64,000 nt of DNA from Sarocladium kiliense (GCA_030734395.1 JAUZTG010000048.1:186001-250000), one strand, 5' to 3'; shown: positions 42,825-55,000, counted from the stretch's first letter. The notes: a model not told the origin generated them from the letters alone. Numbers and translations are program-made.

Positions 42825-44154
42825 TTAGTCTGTCCCGTTTCCTCGATCCTCACATTCGCGGAAGGAAGATGTATTCAGCCGTGGACTGACGCGACGTGGC
42901 TCGTTTTCCTCATCTACGGCTTTCGCAGACCCCGGCGTGAAGTTTCGAGTTCTTTTCGTGCCTTTGTTCATCGTGTTGCCAGATGAGACTGCAAGCGTAT
43001 TGTTTGAAACACTGTCCCCTGGGAAGTCCGCGGGAGGTTCCAATTCCAAAGAGCTTCTGAGTTGCAGACAATGCTGGCTGACAGATCTTAATGGACTATT
43101 TGTTCGAGACAAAATGAGATCATCCTCCAGGCTCACGCCGCCCGTGCTGGCAGAGACAGTGCTTCCCACAGAAACATGGCTGAGGGTCTGTGATACTTTT
43201 CGGATAGGCTGCGGCTCGACTAGTCCGCCTGTTGCAGAAGAAATAGCCAAGGGCCGAGCGTCGACACGCTGCGCTTGACGACTATTCTCCTTCCGCGACC
43301 TCACCAGTTGAGACTCCACCTCATGATCAGCACTTTGAAGCTGCAGAGGGGGTGGCTGACTCAGAATGGATTCAGTCAGCGATTGGGCGAGGTCAGACGG
43401 TATGAGGCCGACAGGCAGCAATGGACTCAGAGGAACAGCTGTTGACTACTTAGCAAACGGCTTCAGCGGTACGAATTACTGCTAGAAAACCGACCTTCGG
43501 ATTCGCTGCTTGGCTTGGCGCTTGCAGTCGGCGTGTTAGTCGGCACCTTACTGTTCATCTCGCTATAGTCCTCCTCGGCGTGTAAAGTAGTCGATGTGAG
43601 CCGCATACCTGGAAGATCCCAGTTTGGTATCTGCGTGTTGCCATATTCTAAGGCGCCCAAGTCAAGGTGTGCTTGGTCGAGCACACTATTCGTAGTCAAA
43701 GCAGAAGAGTTTGATCCACGATCCCCGCGCCAAAGAGGCGGGGAGCGAGCCGGGACATCACTTTCTCGATTGAGACGGGATAATTTCGGGAGTGATGCTG
43801 CGAATGGGGCTCTCTGCCACATAATCTGGCTTGGCCATGCAATCGATGAACTTTCAAGTATGTCTAGAGATAGTTAGACATCTGCCTCCACTTGAACAGA
43901 GCAGATACATCTCTCGCTTGACCTACCGAGTGGAGCATGTTGGAAGGAGAATGCGACGACATTCTGGATTCGCTCAATCGGATTAGAAAGGGAGTTGCGA
44001 GAGAACCCTTCACTAATCACGAGCTTGATACGGCCCAGACCGTCTGCGGGACTCCAGTAGCTCTGTTTGAGCAGTTCGTGCCGGAAAGCTGGAAATCCAA
44101 GAACCTCCAGGCCACCACTCTGCGTCATTGCTTGACTCTTGTCAGCCTATGCAG

Positions 44155-44185
<31 letters not shown>

Positions 44186-44671
44186 CAAAAAAAAAAAGAA
44201 GGGCCGTACCATAGCTATGGGTAAAGACGTGTGGCCAGGTTGTGCTGCGGTCGATAATGCTAGACCTTGGGAGAGTCAGTAAGGCTCGGGAGGGAGGTGG
44301 CTGAGCGACAGATCTGCCTACGAGACTAGTCGGCCATCAATGTAAAGTCGCGCTTCGAATCTCATACTCTCCACGAAGCTGTCATGCGCCTGTGCAGCCT
44401 GACTCTGCGGGAATCCGGTCCATGAATGTAGTGAAACCTGGAATGGAGTGCCTGCAACGAGGCTTGGAGCGAAGCAGCAGACAGTCGGCACGACTGCCGG
44501 GCCATGCGTGTGAGAGAACTCTGAGAGTTGGTCAGCCTTCCTCAAACGCTTGCTCAAGTCAGTGAATTTCCCACCCAGATCCTGGACGACGTGGCAGGCG
44601 ACCTGGAATTCTCTGAGGGGTATCTTGCAGTCCCTAGGGAACAAGAGCACATCCCAATCCTCGTAGCGCAT
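42825..44671 (-). CDS. unrecognised conserved-looking protein
   Basis: I do not recognise the family. Five exons on minus join in phase: 44671-44322, 44259-44210, 44130-43927, 43863-43495 and 43438-42825, giving 528 residues. The first 200 residues look like a folded domain (Arg-Tyr-Glu-Asp-Trp-Asp-Val-Leu-Leu-Phe-Pro, then Phe-Glu-Ala-Arg-Leu-Tyr-Ile-Asp-Gly-Arg, then Ile-Lys-Leu-Val-Ile-Ser-Glu-Gly). The rest is Ser-rich and probably disordered, with basic patches such as Lys-Arg-Thr-Arg near the end. The frame stays open upstream of 44671 to a possible TAG acceptor at 44737, so a 5' exon may exist. The second intron holds a 29-base T run. It could be a nuclear or regulatory protein; that is a guess. 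Confidence 0.65.
44157..44197. repeat. T29-C-A11 homopolymer tract inside an intron
   Basis: 29 consecutive T at 44157-44185, one C, then 11 A at 44187-44197. It lies in the intron between exons 2 and 3 of the unrecognised gene. Length may vary between strains or be an assembly artefact. Confidence 0.85.
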
Positions 44672-45236
44672 GATGGACAGCGGGATGTTAGTCGGCGGTT
44701 GGATGATTGTATCAGAGGGTGAACAGTCAGGATTAGACTAGGATTGCGACCTGCGGTGATGGTCCAGGTCTTTAAGGAGGTGGGATGTGTCCAGCGCGGT
44801 TGCCGTGATAGACTGCCGTTGCTTCTCCCGGGCACTCTTCTCGCTTACCAGACGGGGCTTCTTGCACAAGAGTGAAATTGCCGGAGGGAGAAAGCAGCAC
44901 CGAGACGAAAGCGCCTTTTAAAAAGTCAAGGGACAGTCCTTCAAGGCACCTGCAATCATGGAACCAAGCCAGCATCACCGAATCACACAAGGGTTGGTGA
45001 GTCTGTTTAGTACTCCTAAGGGCGATGGGCGACCTCTGCCGTTTCAAAGCCCAAGATAAGACTTCATCGCAGCGGTGGGTTAGGTTGGCGCAAAACACTA
45101 GCGAATTTCGACATGCGTGGACTTGGAATAGTGTATTGCGCATATGGCGTCAGAGTCTCGCGAAAAGCCAACGTAGGCTAATGTACAAAGGAAAGAGCCG
45201 TCTACCGTACATTGTGTATGACTTCTTTCATGTGCT
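44672..45236. other. intergenic upstream of the unrecognised gene
   Basis: About 0.57 kb. A minus-strand frame at about 45060-44770 is open and ends at a GTAAGC donor-like site, so a non-conserved 5' exon of the unrecognised gene is possible, but its phase does not match the next acceptor. I leave it uncalled. Confidence 0.4.
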
Positions 45237-45887
45237 TCAAGGGTCCTCATCGCCTTCCATTCGTGCCTAAGATAGGTCACCGCGTCAGTAAACAGGAGTG
45301 TTGAACGACAATGAGGAGATAGCTTACCCTCAGGGCTCCTGGACCTCCAAGCTCTTTTTCCAAACCACCAGGGAATTCCCGGGGGTATGCTGGCATATCG
45401 GGATAGAACATGTATACAACTCCGCTAACGCTGAGGAAAGTGGCGATGAAGGTACCGATCATAACTAGACCGGGCCCGGTAGTCGTCCAAGTGTACTCCC
45501 ACGGTGAGAATATTCCTAGCACGTCGTTGTCCTCGTGAACCGGCTCGCCGAAGTTTCGTCGCTCCTGGGGGTCCCACCAGTTGGCGTGGGGGTCTCTGAA
45601 TTGTCGCTTGATACGGGGCGGGTTGATGTAACCTCCGTTCTGTGCTCTGTGGTCAGTTGTCTGGCCCTCAAGAAAGGAGCTTTCCCCTCGTAGTTGGGGT
45701 TTGGACTGACCATCTCGGGGTCTTCGGCAGCAGACAGGGCTGGCGGATCGGGATACTTCTCCTCAAGAACCTTCTTGTCGGAGTACTGAGCCGGCATGAA
45801 CCCTCTGCGTTGGACAATTGGGAGTCGTCGAGCCGCCGCGGCGGTCGTGCGAAGGGCCGAAGCCCGCAAAAGTCGCTGCGGCAGCAT
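45237..45887 (-). CDS. mitochondrial complex I subunit NDUFB8 (ASHI) homologue
   Basis: Three exons on minus: 45887-45711, 45639-45328 and 45266-45237; 172 residues. The Arg/Ala-rich N-terminus (Leu-Pro-Gln-Arg-Leu-Leu-Arg-Ala) is a mitochondrial targeting sequence. Tyr-Pro-Asp-Pro-Pro, Trp-Trp-Asp-Pro-Gln-Glu-Arg-Arg-Asn-Phe-Gly-Glu and Asp-Val-Leu-Gly-Ile-Phe-Ser-Pro-Trp-Glu are the hallmarks of the ASHI accessory subunit. One membrane helix (Leu-Val-Met-Ile-Gly-Thr-Phe-Ile-Ala) follows, placing it in the membrane arm. The last exon adds only nine residues. It diverges from SWR1 across about 0.6 kb. Confidence 0.9.
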
Positions 45888-46503
45888 CTGCAGAGCAGCG
45901 TTAGTGCGAGAGCTTGGTCATCCCGAGAATTGAAATCAACAAATTCGCGTACCTTGTGCAAATTGCGAGGCAGCAGACACGCAATTGCTCAGCAGTCGTG
46001 AACAGGTGATGGGTCGACAGTGATGAGGTCTGAAGCGAGTAGTGATGGTGGTTGCTGTCGCAGGATGTACGCCTGAGGCAAAAAGACCCACAGCTGGTAG
46101 ACTCTACCATGGAGCGGAAGACCACCCGACGCCACATGTGGCTGGTGCACACCTCGAATGGGTGGTGGCGCACCTGGTGCGTCACGGACCAGGGCGCCCT
46201 TCTACATCCAAGCAATTCCAGCGCGTCCCAGACGCCTGATCCACCTGCTTTTATTCATCACGCCTTTGAGGGCGAGGGGTGTCTTCCTGCATGCACGCTT
46301 TCGATGAATCCAAACTTTTGCTGACGATCCTTACACTGGACGCAAAATCTGAATCAGCACGCCGCACAGGCAGCTGGTCATGCCCAGACTCTTCCACAGC
46401 ATTTGTGCCGTGCCAACGGTTCCATAGGCATTAATTTTGTCTCCTCAAATGACAGCTTCGTTCAGACATCGCCCATCACCCCCCTTGGCTCCACGCTGCT
46501 ACC
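45888..46503. other. divergent promoter region NDUFB8 homologue / SWR1
   Basis: About 0.62 kb between the two start codons, likely regulating both genes. No TATA box is evident, as expected for housekeeping genes. Short open frames here look like chance. Confidence 0.55.
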
Positions 46504-49500
46504 ATGGCCGACAACGCGTCGCCGGACAACGTGGTGTCCAACGCGGACCCAAAGGCCATCAAAGCCGATGAGATACATGGTCTCTCGACATCTCGCGTCG
46601 AGGAACCCGAAACCACAACCATCGACTCGTCCGATCCTCTCCCAAACGGCCACGGAACAAGCGTCACCAACGGCCACGCGACCACTCCAGTTCGGAACGG
46701 CGAGGCGCAACACGGCCACGGCGATCATGAGGACCTCATCCAGGATGAGCGGCCATCGAAGAGACGACGGACGCGAGATGCAACGCCCCCAAATTCGATC
46801 CGAAAGCCCAAGCTCGAATCCCCACCATGGAAGAAAGCTGAAGCCGAAGGACCGACGTCCTATACCGAGAATGGCCGCCGCAAGTCGGGCAGAATCAACA
46901 CGATACCCCTCGAGCAGCTGCCTCCTAGCAAAACGCGGTTGACTCGCCGCGCTCTGCACGAGACACAGGTAACCTCGTCTGCCCGTCGGCCAAGCACTCC
47001 AGCAAACCAGGAATCGAAGACGCCGCAAAGCAATGGGAGGCGGAACTCTGTTCGACAAAATGGTCATGTCAGACATGCGTCCGATTCAACACCAAAATCG
47101 GCGTCGAAGAAGGCCTCCACAACCCCGAAGAACCCCCCTCGAGTTCCGCGTCGGCGCTCTCCATCCCCGACTCAGCCCTCCCGACAGTCGGCCCGCCAAC
47201 GACGATCATCGCGACTTACCGAAGTAAATGACCCGAGTCAAGCGTCAGGTCGTTCTCCACGGATCAAATTGCGAGTTACAAGGTCCGGTGCGATTCCTCT
47301 TGTACACCCCGGTCAGGTACCAAAGCGACCGAAGATTGGATTAAGTTTCGAGGATTTCTGGGGGAGAGCTGGGGAGATCCCTGTTGAAGATGGCGGCATC
47401 CTTTCTGCGGAGGACGGATCAATATATACACTCGCAGACGCGCAGAAGGATGCCCAATCCATCCTTCGCATCGAGACAGAGGTTGGGCCAGGGGGCTTGC
47501 TCTCTGATGAACGTTGCTCTCTTTTTGCGCCAGAGCGTTCTGACGAGCCACCGCGTCAATATGCTCGACAAGATCATATGACTCGCGCCATGGTCAACTT
47601 TCGTAAGCTGATGGTAGCTGAACAACTGCGACACCGTGCGACGGCAAAACGTATCGCGGAGGCTTGCCGGGAGGAGTGGATACGGAGGCAGCCTAAGTCA
47701 GCAGAGCAGATTGAAGAAGAGGAACGATTGAGATGGTCATCGAGATATCGAGTGGTAGTTCGGAGCCTCCTCGGGACTTGGGAAAACGTCCGCTTGGAGG
47801 TCAACCGACGGCGACTAGAAGAGTGGGAAGCTGAAGAACAGAAGAGGGTCAAGGCAGCTTTGAATGAAGCTGTCAACCTTTCAGAGCAGAAGCTGCAGGC
47901 ACGCCAAGCAGGCTTGGACTCCGAACTGGTCTCCGAGGAAGACGACGGCTTTGACGAGATGAGCGACATCCAGTCCGAACTTCGTAGCGAACGTGACGCT
48001 TTGTCCATCTCAGACATTGACGGCTCAGGTGACAATGAACCTGATTCGGACGATGAAGACAGCGACAATATGTCTTCTTCAGACGACGACGAGGCCGACG
48101 ACACGAGAGATCAAGCTGACGAGGCACTTACACAAGAACAACTTAGGGCGAAGTATGCCAAGATTGGTCCTCCGAACACGCCTGGTATCAACAATGACCA
48201 AGATGGCAAGGAGAAGGAGGTGACAACCGAATCGAGTGACGAGTCTGTTGACATGGATGATGATATGGGCTCAAGTGACGGTAGCGACGATGAGGACACT
48301 GAGGGCGAGGATTCCAGTAACGGAGGGACTGAGTCGGAAAGTGGCGAGGCCGGTGGACTTCTTGGTCTCTTCTTCGGAAAGTCTGAACTCAAGGAACTCG
48401 AAAGCCGCCAAGACTCAGAAGCTACCGCTGCCGAAAGTGCAATGATGCTGGACAAGCCTGCCGGCCAAATTGCAGGTGACCCAGCTGCGCCAGCCCTGGC
48501 TGAGGATGATGATGAGGATGCTGTTTCTCTTGTTCGCTATCCCCAGTCAATTGGCGATAAGAACGCCATGATTGATTGCGCAGGTGATGCCTCGGACAAC
48601 GGCACCGATCAGCCTCTCGCAAACGGGACGAATCAAACCATTCAAGCTGAGACTCCTTTGCAAAATTCTCACGGCAGCGATGCGCCGGCACCTGGTCTTG
48701 GCGCCGACGAGGCGCGGACGACGGCAGTGCAAGCGTCTTCGAACATAACACAAGTCATCCCGGCGGATGTCGCTCCGCAGACAACGTCCTCCGGCACAGT
48801 GGCTACCTCTCAACACGATGTTGGTATTGCTGAAGCCGCCACCATCCCGCCCAAATCAGACTCTATCATGAGAGATGTTGGTCCAGTTTCGACAGAGATT
48901 AGCAGGGCGACCTCCATTCAACCGCAAAAGGAGCACAAAATCGAGATCCCCTTCCTGCTGCGCGGTACACTCCGAGAGTACCAACATCGTGGCCTAGAAT
49001 GGCTTGCAGGCCTGTACGCAAACAACACCAACGGAATCCTTGCCGATGAAATGGGCCTGGGGAAAACGATTCAGACTATCGCGCTACTAGCACATCTCGC
49101 CTGCTACCATGAAGTTTGGGGCCCACACTTGGTGATTGTTCCGACCAGCGTAATGCTCAACTGGGAGATGGAATTCAAGAAGTGGTGTCCTGGGTTCAAG
49201 ATCCTCGCTTACTACGGCACACAAGAAGAACGAAAACGAAAGCGACAAGGTTGGAATAATGACGATGTCTGGAACGTATGCATCACTTCCTATCAACTTG
49301 TTCTGCAGGACCAGCAGGTTTTCAAACGGCGACGGTGGCACTACCTCATACTTGACGAAGCACACAACATCAAGAACTTCAAGTCACAACGCTGGCAGAC
49401 ACTTCTTGGATTCAATACGCAGGCACGGCTTCTACTCACCGGAACTCCGCTACAGAACAATCTGACGGAGCTATGGTCCTTGCTCTTCTTCCTCATGCCT

Positions 49501-51618
49501 GCTGAGAACGGTGTCGGCGGCTTTGCAGACCTGCAAGAGTTCCACGACTGGTTCCATAAGCCCGAGTCCCAGATCCTTGAAAGTGGGCGCGAGCAGATGG
49601 ACGATGAGGCAAAGGCCATCATTTCCAAACTCCACAAGGTGCTCCGGCCATACCTACTACGGCGCCTCAAGGCAGATGTTGAGAAACAGATGCCTGCCAA
49701 GTATGAACACGTCGAATTCTGTCGACTGTCGAAACGCCAACGCGAACTCTACGATGGTTTCCTCGCTCGAGCCGACACCAAGAATACTCTCGCTGGAGGC
49801 AACTACCTCTCAATCATCAACTGTTTGATGCAACTGCGCAAGGTGTGCAACCATCCCGACTTGTTCGTCGATCGTCCAATCATGACCTCATTCCGCATGG
49901 CGAAGTCAGTTGCCGCCGACTACGACTTCACAGAAAGGCGTATCCAGTCTTTGTTGGCAACGCCTCCTATGAGCCAAGTCGATCTTGGTTTCCTGAACCT
50001 CATCCCTACGACTCATGAGCACCTATCTATTGGGACGGCTGATCGCGTCGCTCAGCTAAGCTCCCACCGTCCACTGAATGAGCTGCGAGAGGCCCAACGA
50101 CACCGCGCACAGTCCACCAACACTCATCTGGACCCGTCAACTGTTCAGTCAAACCTTGAGTATCTGGAAAGTGCATCCCGCTGGGGTCGCTTTGAGGAAT
50201 TGCAGCATTGTGTTTATCTGAATGCGTTGCGCCGGCAGCAGCGACCGATATATGGGAAAGGCCTTGTTCAGATGCTCACGGTTGGAGTTGACAAAAGGCC
50301 TTATAAGCCCAAGCCCAAAGTGCCCAAACATGTCATGGCATGGTTCGAAGACGACAGCACCTTAATACGAGCAGCATGCCCCTCTCTTCTTCAGAGAGCC
50401 GATAGTTTACGCGTCACGATTGAAAAGTTCTCCTGTGTAACCCCAGCCGTTGTCACGCGAGACTTGGAGCAGTTCATACTCGGACGGAAAGGTGTGCAGG
50501 CTTTTGCGAGCGAAGACCTGAAGCTCTCTGCACCTATCAGATGGGCACCTTTCATGCCAAAAGAACCGCCATGGGACCCTTGGCATGAGGCACGGATGCG
50601 GCTTAGCATTCAGTTTCCGGACAAACGGCTCCTACAATACGACTGCGGCAAACTCCAGGCATTGGACAAGCTGCTCCGAAGACTTCAAACCGGTGGGCAT
50701 CGAGCGCTTATCTTCACACAAATGACCAAGGTTCTGGATATACTGGAGCAGTTCTTGAACATTCACGGGCACAAATACCTTCGCTTGGATGGCGCAACAA
50801 AGGTTGAGCAACGACAAATCTTGACTGACCGTTTCAATCACGATCCCCGTATACTTTGTTTCATCCTTTCCACACGATCTGGAGGCTTAGGTATCAACCT
50901 TACTGGCGCAGACACCGTCATCTTTTACGATCAAGATTGGAATCCAGCCATGGATAAGCAGTGCCAGGACAGGTGCCACCGTATTGGTCAGACGCGTGAT
51001 GTCCATATTTATCGCTTAATCAGTGAGCACACCATCGAGGCGAACATCCTCCGCAAGGCATCCCAAAAGCAGATGCTCGATGACGTTGTTATTCAAGAGG
51101 GAGAGTTCACAACGGACCACTTCAACAAGGTCTCCGTGCGGGACGTTCTTGAGGAGAAGCTCGACTTTACCAGCGAAGGGGTTTCGGCTGCAGATGCGGC
51201 TCTCGATCGCGTTCTTGGAGGGCCTGACACAAGTTCAAGCGCTCAGCGGAGTGTCGGTCGCGTTCTCGAACAGGCAGAGGACCGGGAAGACGTCACAGCA
51301 GCCCGCGCTGCCGAGAAGGAGATTCAAGCCGACGATGCAGACTTTACCGAAAAGCCGAGCAACACAGCCTCCGGTGCATCAACGACAAGGCAGGGCACAC
51401 CTGCGAGCAAGTCAGTCTTGGATGGTGGCCTGGATATGCCGATACTCGGCGAAGAGGAGGCAGATGTAGAGTCCAACGCCTTTGGCGGCAAAATGGGCAC
51501 GATTGATGACTTCATGCTAGGATTCCTTGGTGAACTGCTCAAGAACACTAAGCTTGAGCTGCCAAAGGACAAGAAGAAGCGCAAGAAGAAGAGAGGCAAG
51601 GACACGAGGAAGAGATGA
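46504..51618 (+). CDS. SWR1: Swr1 chromatin-remodelling ATPase (H2A.Z exchange)
   Basis: A single long exon, 1704 residues. It is the motor of the SWR1 complex, which swaps H2A for H2A.Z in promoter nucleosomes. An HSA domain lies around residues 355-440 (Met-Thr-Arg-Ala-Met-Val-Asn-Phe-Arg-Lys), where actin-related proteins bind. A long acidic region follows (about 475-620). The Snf2 N-lobe begins near 810, with Asp-Glu-Met-Gly-Leu-Gly-Lys-Thr near 846 and Asp-Glu-Ala-His-Asn near 950; the C-lobe begins near 1382. The roughly 260-residue insert between lobes is the INO80/SWR1 hallmark, and Glu-Ala-His-Asn-Ile-Lys-Asn-Phe with the acidic region favours Swr1. A basic Lys-rich end closes the protein. 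Confidence 0.94.
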   Translation: MADNASPDNVVSNADPKAIKADEIHGLSTSRVEEPETTTIDSSDPLPNGHGTSVTNGHATTPVRNGEAQHGHGDHEDLIQDERPSKRRRTRDATPPNSIRKPKLESPPWKKAEAEGPTSYTENGRRKSGRINTIPLEQLPPSKTRLTRRALHETQVTSSARRPSTPANQESKTPQSNGRRNSVRQNGHVRHASDSTPKSASKKASTTPKNPPRVPRRRSPSPTQPSRQSARQRRSSRLTEVNDPSQASGRSPRIKLRVTRSGAIPLVHPGQVPKRPKIGLSFEDFWGRAGEIPVEDGGILSAEDGSIYTLADAQKDAQSILRIETEVGPGGLLSDERCSLFAPERSDEPPRQYARQDHMTRAMVNFRKLMVAEQLRHRATAKRIAEACREEWIRRQPKSAEQIEEEERLRWSSRYRVVVRSLLGTWENVRLEVNRRRLEEWEAEEQKRVKAALNEAVNLSEQKLQARQAGLDSELVSEEDDGFDEMSDIQSELRSERDALSISDIDGSGDNEPDSDDEDSDNMSSSDDDEADDTRDQADEALTQEQLRAKYAKIGPPNTPGINNDQDGKEKEVTTESSDESVDMDDDMGSSDGSDDEDTEGEDSSNGGTESESGEAGGLLGLFFGKSELKELESRQDSEATAAESAMMLDKPAGQIAGDPAAPALAEDDDEDAVSLVRYPQSIGDKNAMIDCAGDASDNGTDQPLANGTNQTIQAETPLQNSHGSDAPAPGLGADEARTTAVQASSNITQVIPADVAPQTTSSGTVATSQHDVGIAEAATIPPKSDSIMRDVGPVSTEISRATSIQPQKEHKIEIPFLLRGTLREYQHRGLEWLAGLYANNTNGILADEMGLGKTIQTIALLAHLACYHEVWGPHLVIVPTSVMLNWEMEFKKWCPGFKILAYYGTQEERKRKRQGWNNDDVWNVCITSYQLVLQDQQVFKRRRWHYLILDEAHNIKNFKSQRWQTLLGFNTQARLLLTGTPLQNNLTELWSLLFFLMPAENGVGGFADLQEFHDWFHKPESQILESGREQMDDEAKAIISKLHKVLRPYLLRRLKADVEKQMPAKYEHVEFCRLSKRQRELYDGFLARADTKNTLAGGNYLSIINCLMQLRKVCNHPDLFVDRPIMTSFRMAKSVAADYDFTERRIQSLLATPPMSQVDLGFLNLIPTTHEHLSIGTADRVAQLSSHRPLNELREAQRHRAQSTNTHLDPSTVQSNLEYLESASRWGRFEELQHCVYLNALRRQQRPIYGKGLVQMLTVGVDKRPYKPKPKVPKHVMAWFEDDSTLIRAACPSLLQRADSLRVTIEKFSCVTPAVVTRDLEQFILGRKGVQAFASEDLKLSAPIRWAPFMPKEPPWDPWHEARMRLSIQFPDKRLLQYDCGKLQALDKLLRRLQTGGHRALIFTQMTKVLDILEQFLNIHGHKYLRLDGATKVEQRQILTDRFNHDPRILCFILSTRSGGLGINLTGADTVIFYDQDWNPAMDKQCQDRCHRIGQTRDVHIYRLISEHTIEANILRKASQKQMLDDVVIQEGEFTTDHFNKVSVRDVLEEKLDFTSEGVSAADAALDRVLGGPDTSSSAQRSVGRVLEQAEDREDVTAARAAEKEIQADDADFTEKPSNTASGASTTRQGTPASKSVLDGGLDMPILGEEEADVESNAFGGKMGTIDDFMLGFLGELLKNTKLELPKDKKKRKKKRGKDTRKR

Positions 51619-52031
51619 TGACATGGGCTAGGCTGTGAGAGGAGGAGTGTCGCATGATAGCCTCAGAGCGACATGCTTGTACCATCACAGAAGTGTGTTC
51701 ACCAGACTGTATGATAATGTACATATGCTGCATGGCTTGGACGGCGGATGGGGAGCATAGACAAGAGAAACATGGTCCTCTCTGTGACTTTTAGAATAAT
51801 GAGCAAAGAACTTGACGTTTCCAACCGGGCCCATTCAAAGATGATTGATTAGCTTTGGCTTTCCTGCTCTCGTCGAATTTGGTTTACATAATCCTTGATG
51901 TTGATTCACACAGCTGACGCCAGGGAAGGGGGGTTCGCGGAAATGATTATAGGGTAGCCTTTACCTACATTAAGCTACTTGCTCTCTCGAACCACCATCA
52001 CGTACCTTGCAATCACCATCATCCACACACC
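51619..52031. other. intergenic between SWR1 and TRS130
   Basis: About 0.41 kb with the SWR1 3' UTR and the TRS130 promoter. No gene or repeat noted. Confidence 0.5.
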
Positions 52032-55000
52032 ATGGAGGAACGCACCTCAATTTCGACGTCAACAGTGGCTGGTACGTTGCGACTTTCTTTTTCATGTGTA
52101 TCCTGTGAGCCATATTGATGGTTATGCCGGCTGGCCATCTTTCTTCCTCTCTTGATCTCTAATTGGCTAACATAGTTCTTCCACCTTAGTCGAGTATCAC
52201 GATCCCTACAACCTCTACGCGCTCCTCTCCCCCGGCCTTCTCCCCCGGCTCCCTCTCCGACATCTGCATTGGCCATCACATGCTGGCCCACTTAGATCAA
52301 TTGATACACTCCTCGTTGACTTGGTTGACGGTGCCGCAGCCGCTACAGCAGCCGCCTCCCAGCAGCGCCATCAGCTCCCAGGGTTGCGCCGGACGCCCTA
52401 CCTGAAGCTCCTCCTCGTACGATGCGACGACAATGAGACTTACAAAAGCTCTGTACGGTCTGATATTCGCGAATGGATCAAGACGAATACAACACCGGCA
52501 ACAACGAGTTCCAAGAAGGCGAGCAACCAGGAGAATCACGACGCTTGCGAGTGGTTGATCGTACACGTCGTCATCCCAAATACGGTCGCCGCTACGCAAC
52601 CCAGAACTTCAAGCAACAAGTCCGACGTTGGTAGTACAGACAAGGGCTCCTCTTCACGATGGCGCTCTGGGTCAACGCCCCTGCTGGAGAAGCTCAAGTC
52701 TGACTTCAATACATCAGGCAAGGGGTCGATGGATCGCGTTGCACAGATCCGCATTGGGATCAATGACCTTCCATATGACTTGCTCCCTCGCGTGGTCCCT
52801 GCAGTTCCTACTGGATACTCAGAAACAGAGAACGACGCTGAGAATGCCTGGAACGAGCTGATTGCGAGAATGAAGTCCCTCATTCTGCAGTCTTTCGACT
52901 TGAGGGTGACGCAGTATGAAGACGATATCAAAGAACGAGACTCGCAGCGGAATTTACCAGGGTGGAACTTTTGCACATTCTTCATTCTCAAGGAGGGATT
53001 GGCTCAGGGTTTCGAGAGTGTTGGCCTTGTGGAAGATGCCCTTGTTGGCTATGACGAGCTCAGCCTGGGCCTGGATCTGGCATGCGCAGAACAGGCAGAA
53101 TCTCCGACAGCGCTGGCGCTTCCGCAATACACTGAGGAACTGAGGACTGCTGCCGAAAAGGCCGCAAGGGATGCGTTCGGGGACATTGGCGACAAGGAGG
53201 AAACAGTCGACCTCCAATCGCAGCCCGTAGACAGCCAGCTGCAGGCGCTCGCGATCAGCGCAACACGAAAACCATATCGAAGCCTGATCCCTGAGAACAA
53301 GGTGTCTCTGTTCGACTTTCGATGCTATATATTTTCGCGGCAGGTTGAGCTCCTGCTACGGTTGGCCAACGCCTCGTCAACAAGGGATGAGCTACTATCC
53401 AAACTGAAAGAACAGCAAGAGTCTATCCTGTATGGCGAGGCACCTATGGCGCCTGCCTACCCTCAAGCAGATGATGGGCCTGAGGACTTGGCTAAGCTTG
53501 CGAACGTCTGCCAGCGGACACTCGAATTCATTCCCGCGATTTCGCAAATAATGAGAAACGACATTATTGCCGCTTGGCAAACATCAGAGACTCTCAAATC
53601 GATACCCTGCTCGACTGAAATAGTCGACAACATGGTCTCATCATTCGCCTTCTCTGTTGCGCAACAGATCATCGCACAGACCTCAACCAAAGCACTTCCT
53701 ATTCCCCCCTCCTCCTTACCGCCCCCTTCTTCCGATGAACAGAAGATGTCCATACCAGAGCCAAAGACGATGATGCATCCCGCCCGCAATTCATCGCTCG
53801 GGGTTCGTACAATTTCACCTCCTCCCCCAAGCCCGGGTTTCTTCCCTGGACCAGGTGCGTCGACGAGCGATCGAGATGCGAGGACTGCACACTTTGCCAA
53901 AGCAGGCCTGGAGGAGCTTGCCGCTAAGCGGGCAGAGCTCTATATGCTCTCACGATCTGTGCTTGATAGTCTCGGTCGCAGGCATGGTTGGAGTACTGGA
54001 TGGGCCGAGGCTCCTTTATTGGGCAATGTAATTGATAGCGACATGGAAGAGATCAGCCTCGATGACCAACGTCCATCGGCCTCCCCTGCTGAAGAACCTC
54101 AGACTGATGCTGAACCCACGCTCGCCGGCCTCCAGAGCCAGCTACTTCAGACAGCGATCGACACATCTGGAGACTTCTACCGTCTCTACGAAATCCTCAC
54201 CGACAAGGCTCTTCGTCACTATAGCGTTGCTGGACACGAACACTCTGTCCAGGCCAATATGACTGACCTTGGCGTGCTCAAATTCCACCTCAAGGACTAC
54301 CGTGTTGCATCACAATACTTCCCGGAAACCACACCGTTCTTTGGAGAGAGTGGCTGGAGTCTCTTGGAGCTTTCCATGTTGGTTATGTACGCGCAATGCC
54401 TACGAGAGCTCAAAGATGATGATGGGTTTGTTCGGGTGGCTCTCAAACTTCTGATCAAAGCTTGCGCTGCCGAGCAAGAACGATTGCGTGAACGGAAGGC
54501 CTTTCGTGCAGGGTCACCTAAAACTGGATATCCTGATACTACGGCTATAGCTGGCGTGATCGCTCAGCTTATGGAACTCGTTCAAGATCTGAAGAGCGAG
54601 AGGAAAGCCTCACTTGCACATTTCGTCCGTGACGCAGAGGTTCACGACACAATCATATACGATGAAGGCAGCGACAGCTGCTCACTGGACATTTCATGTT
54701 GGAGTCTACTGCCTGAAGAGATCAAGGTTGATTCTGTCTGGCTACGTGCGTCGGCTGCAGATGGTGCGGCTCTGAAGGAGATCAAGTTCAAGTCAGGCAA
54801 CACAGTCCTCAAACCAGGTCGAAATAGCCTCCGAGTCAGGTGCACGGTCAGTATTCGCTTCACCTTGATTTACACATTGCTGATAAAGTGATAGACTGTC
54901 GTCCCTGGGAGATATTCCATTGACCGGCTCGTGCTTCAATCAGGCCGCCTCGTCCTTGAGTGGGGGAGAGATGCAACTCAGCAAACAACACAGGATGAAA

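Noticed and set aside
44770..45143. 123-codon minus-strand frame as first exon of the unrecognised gene
   Set aside because: Its donor at GTAAGC leaves a phase that does not match the next in-frame acceptor, so I kept the ATG at 44671.
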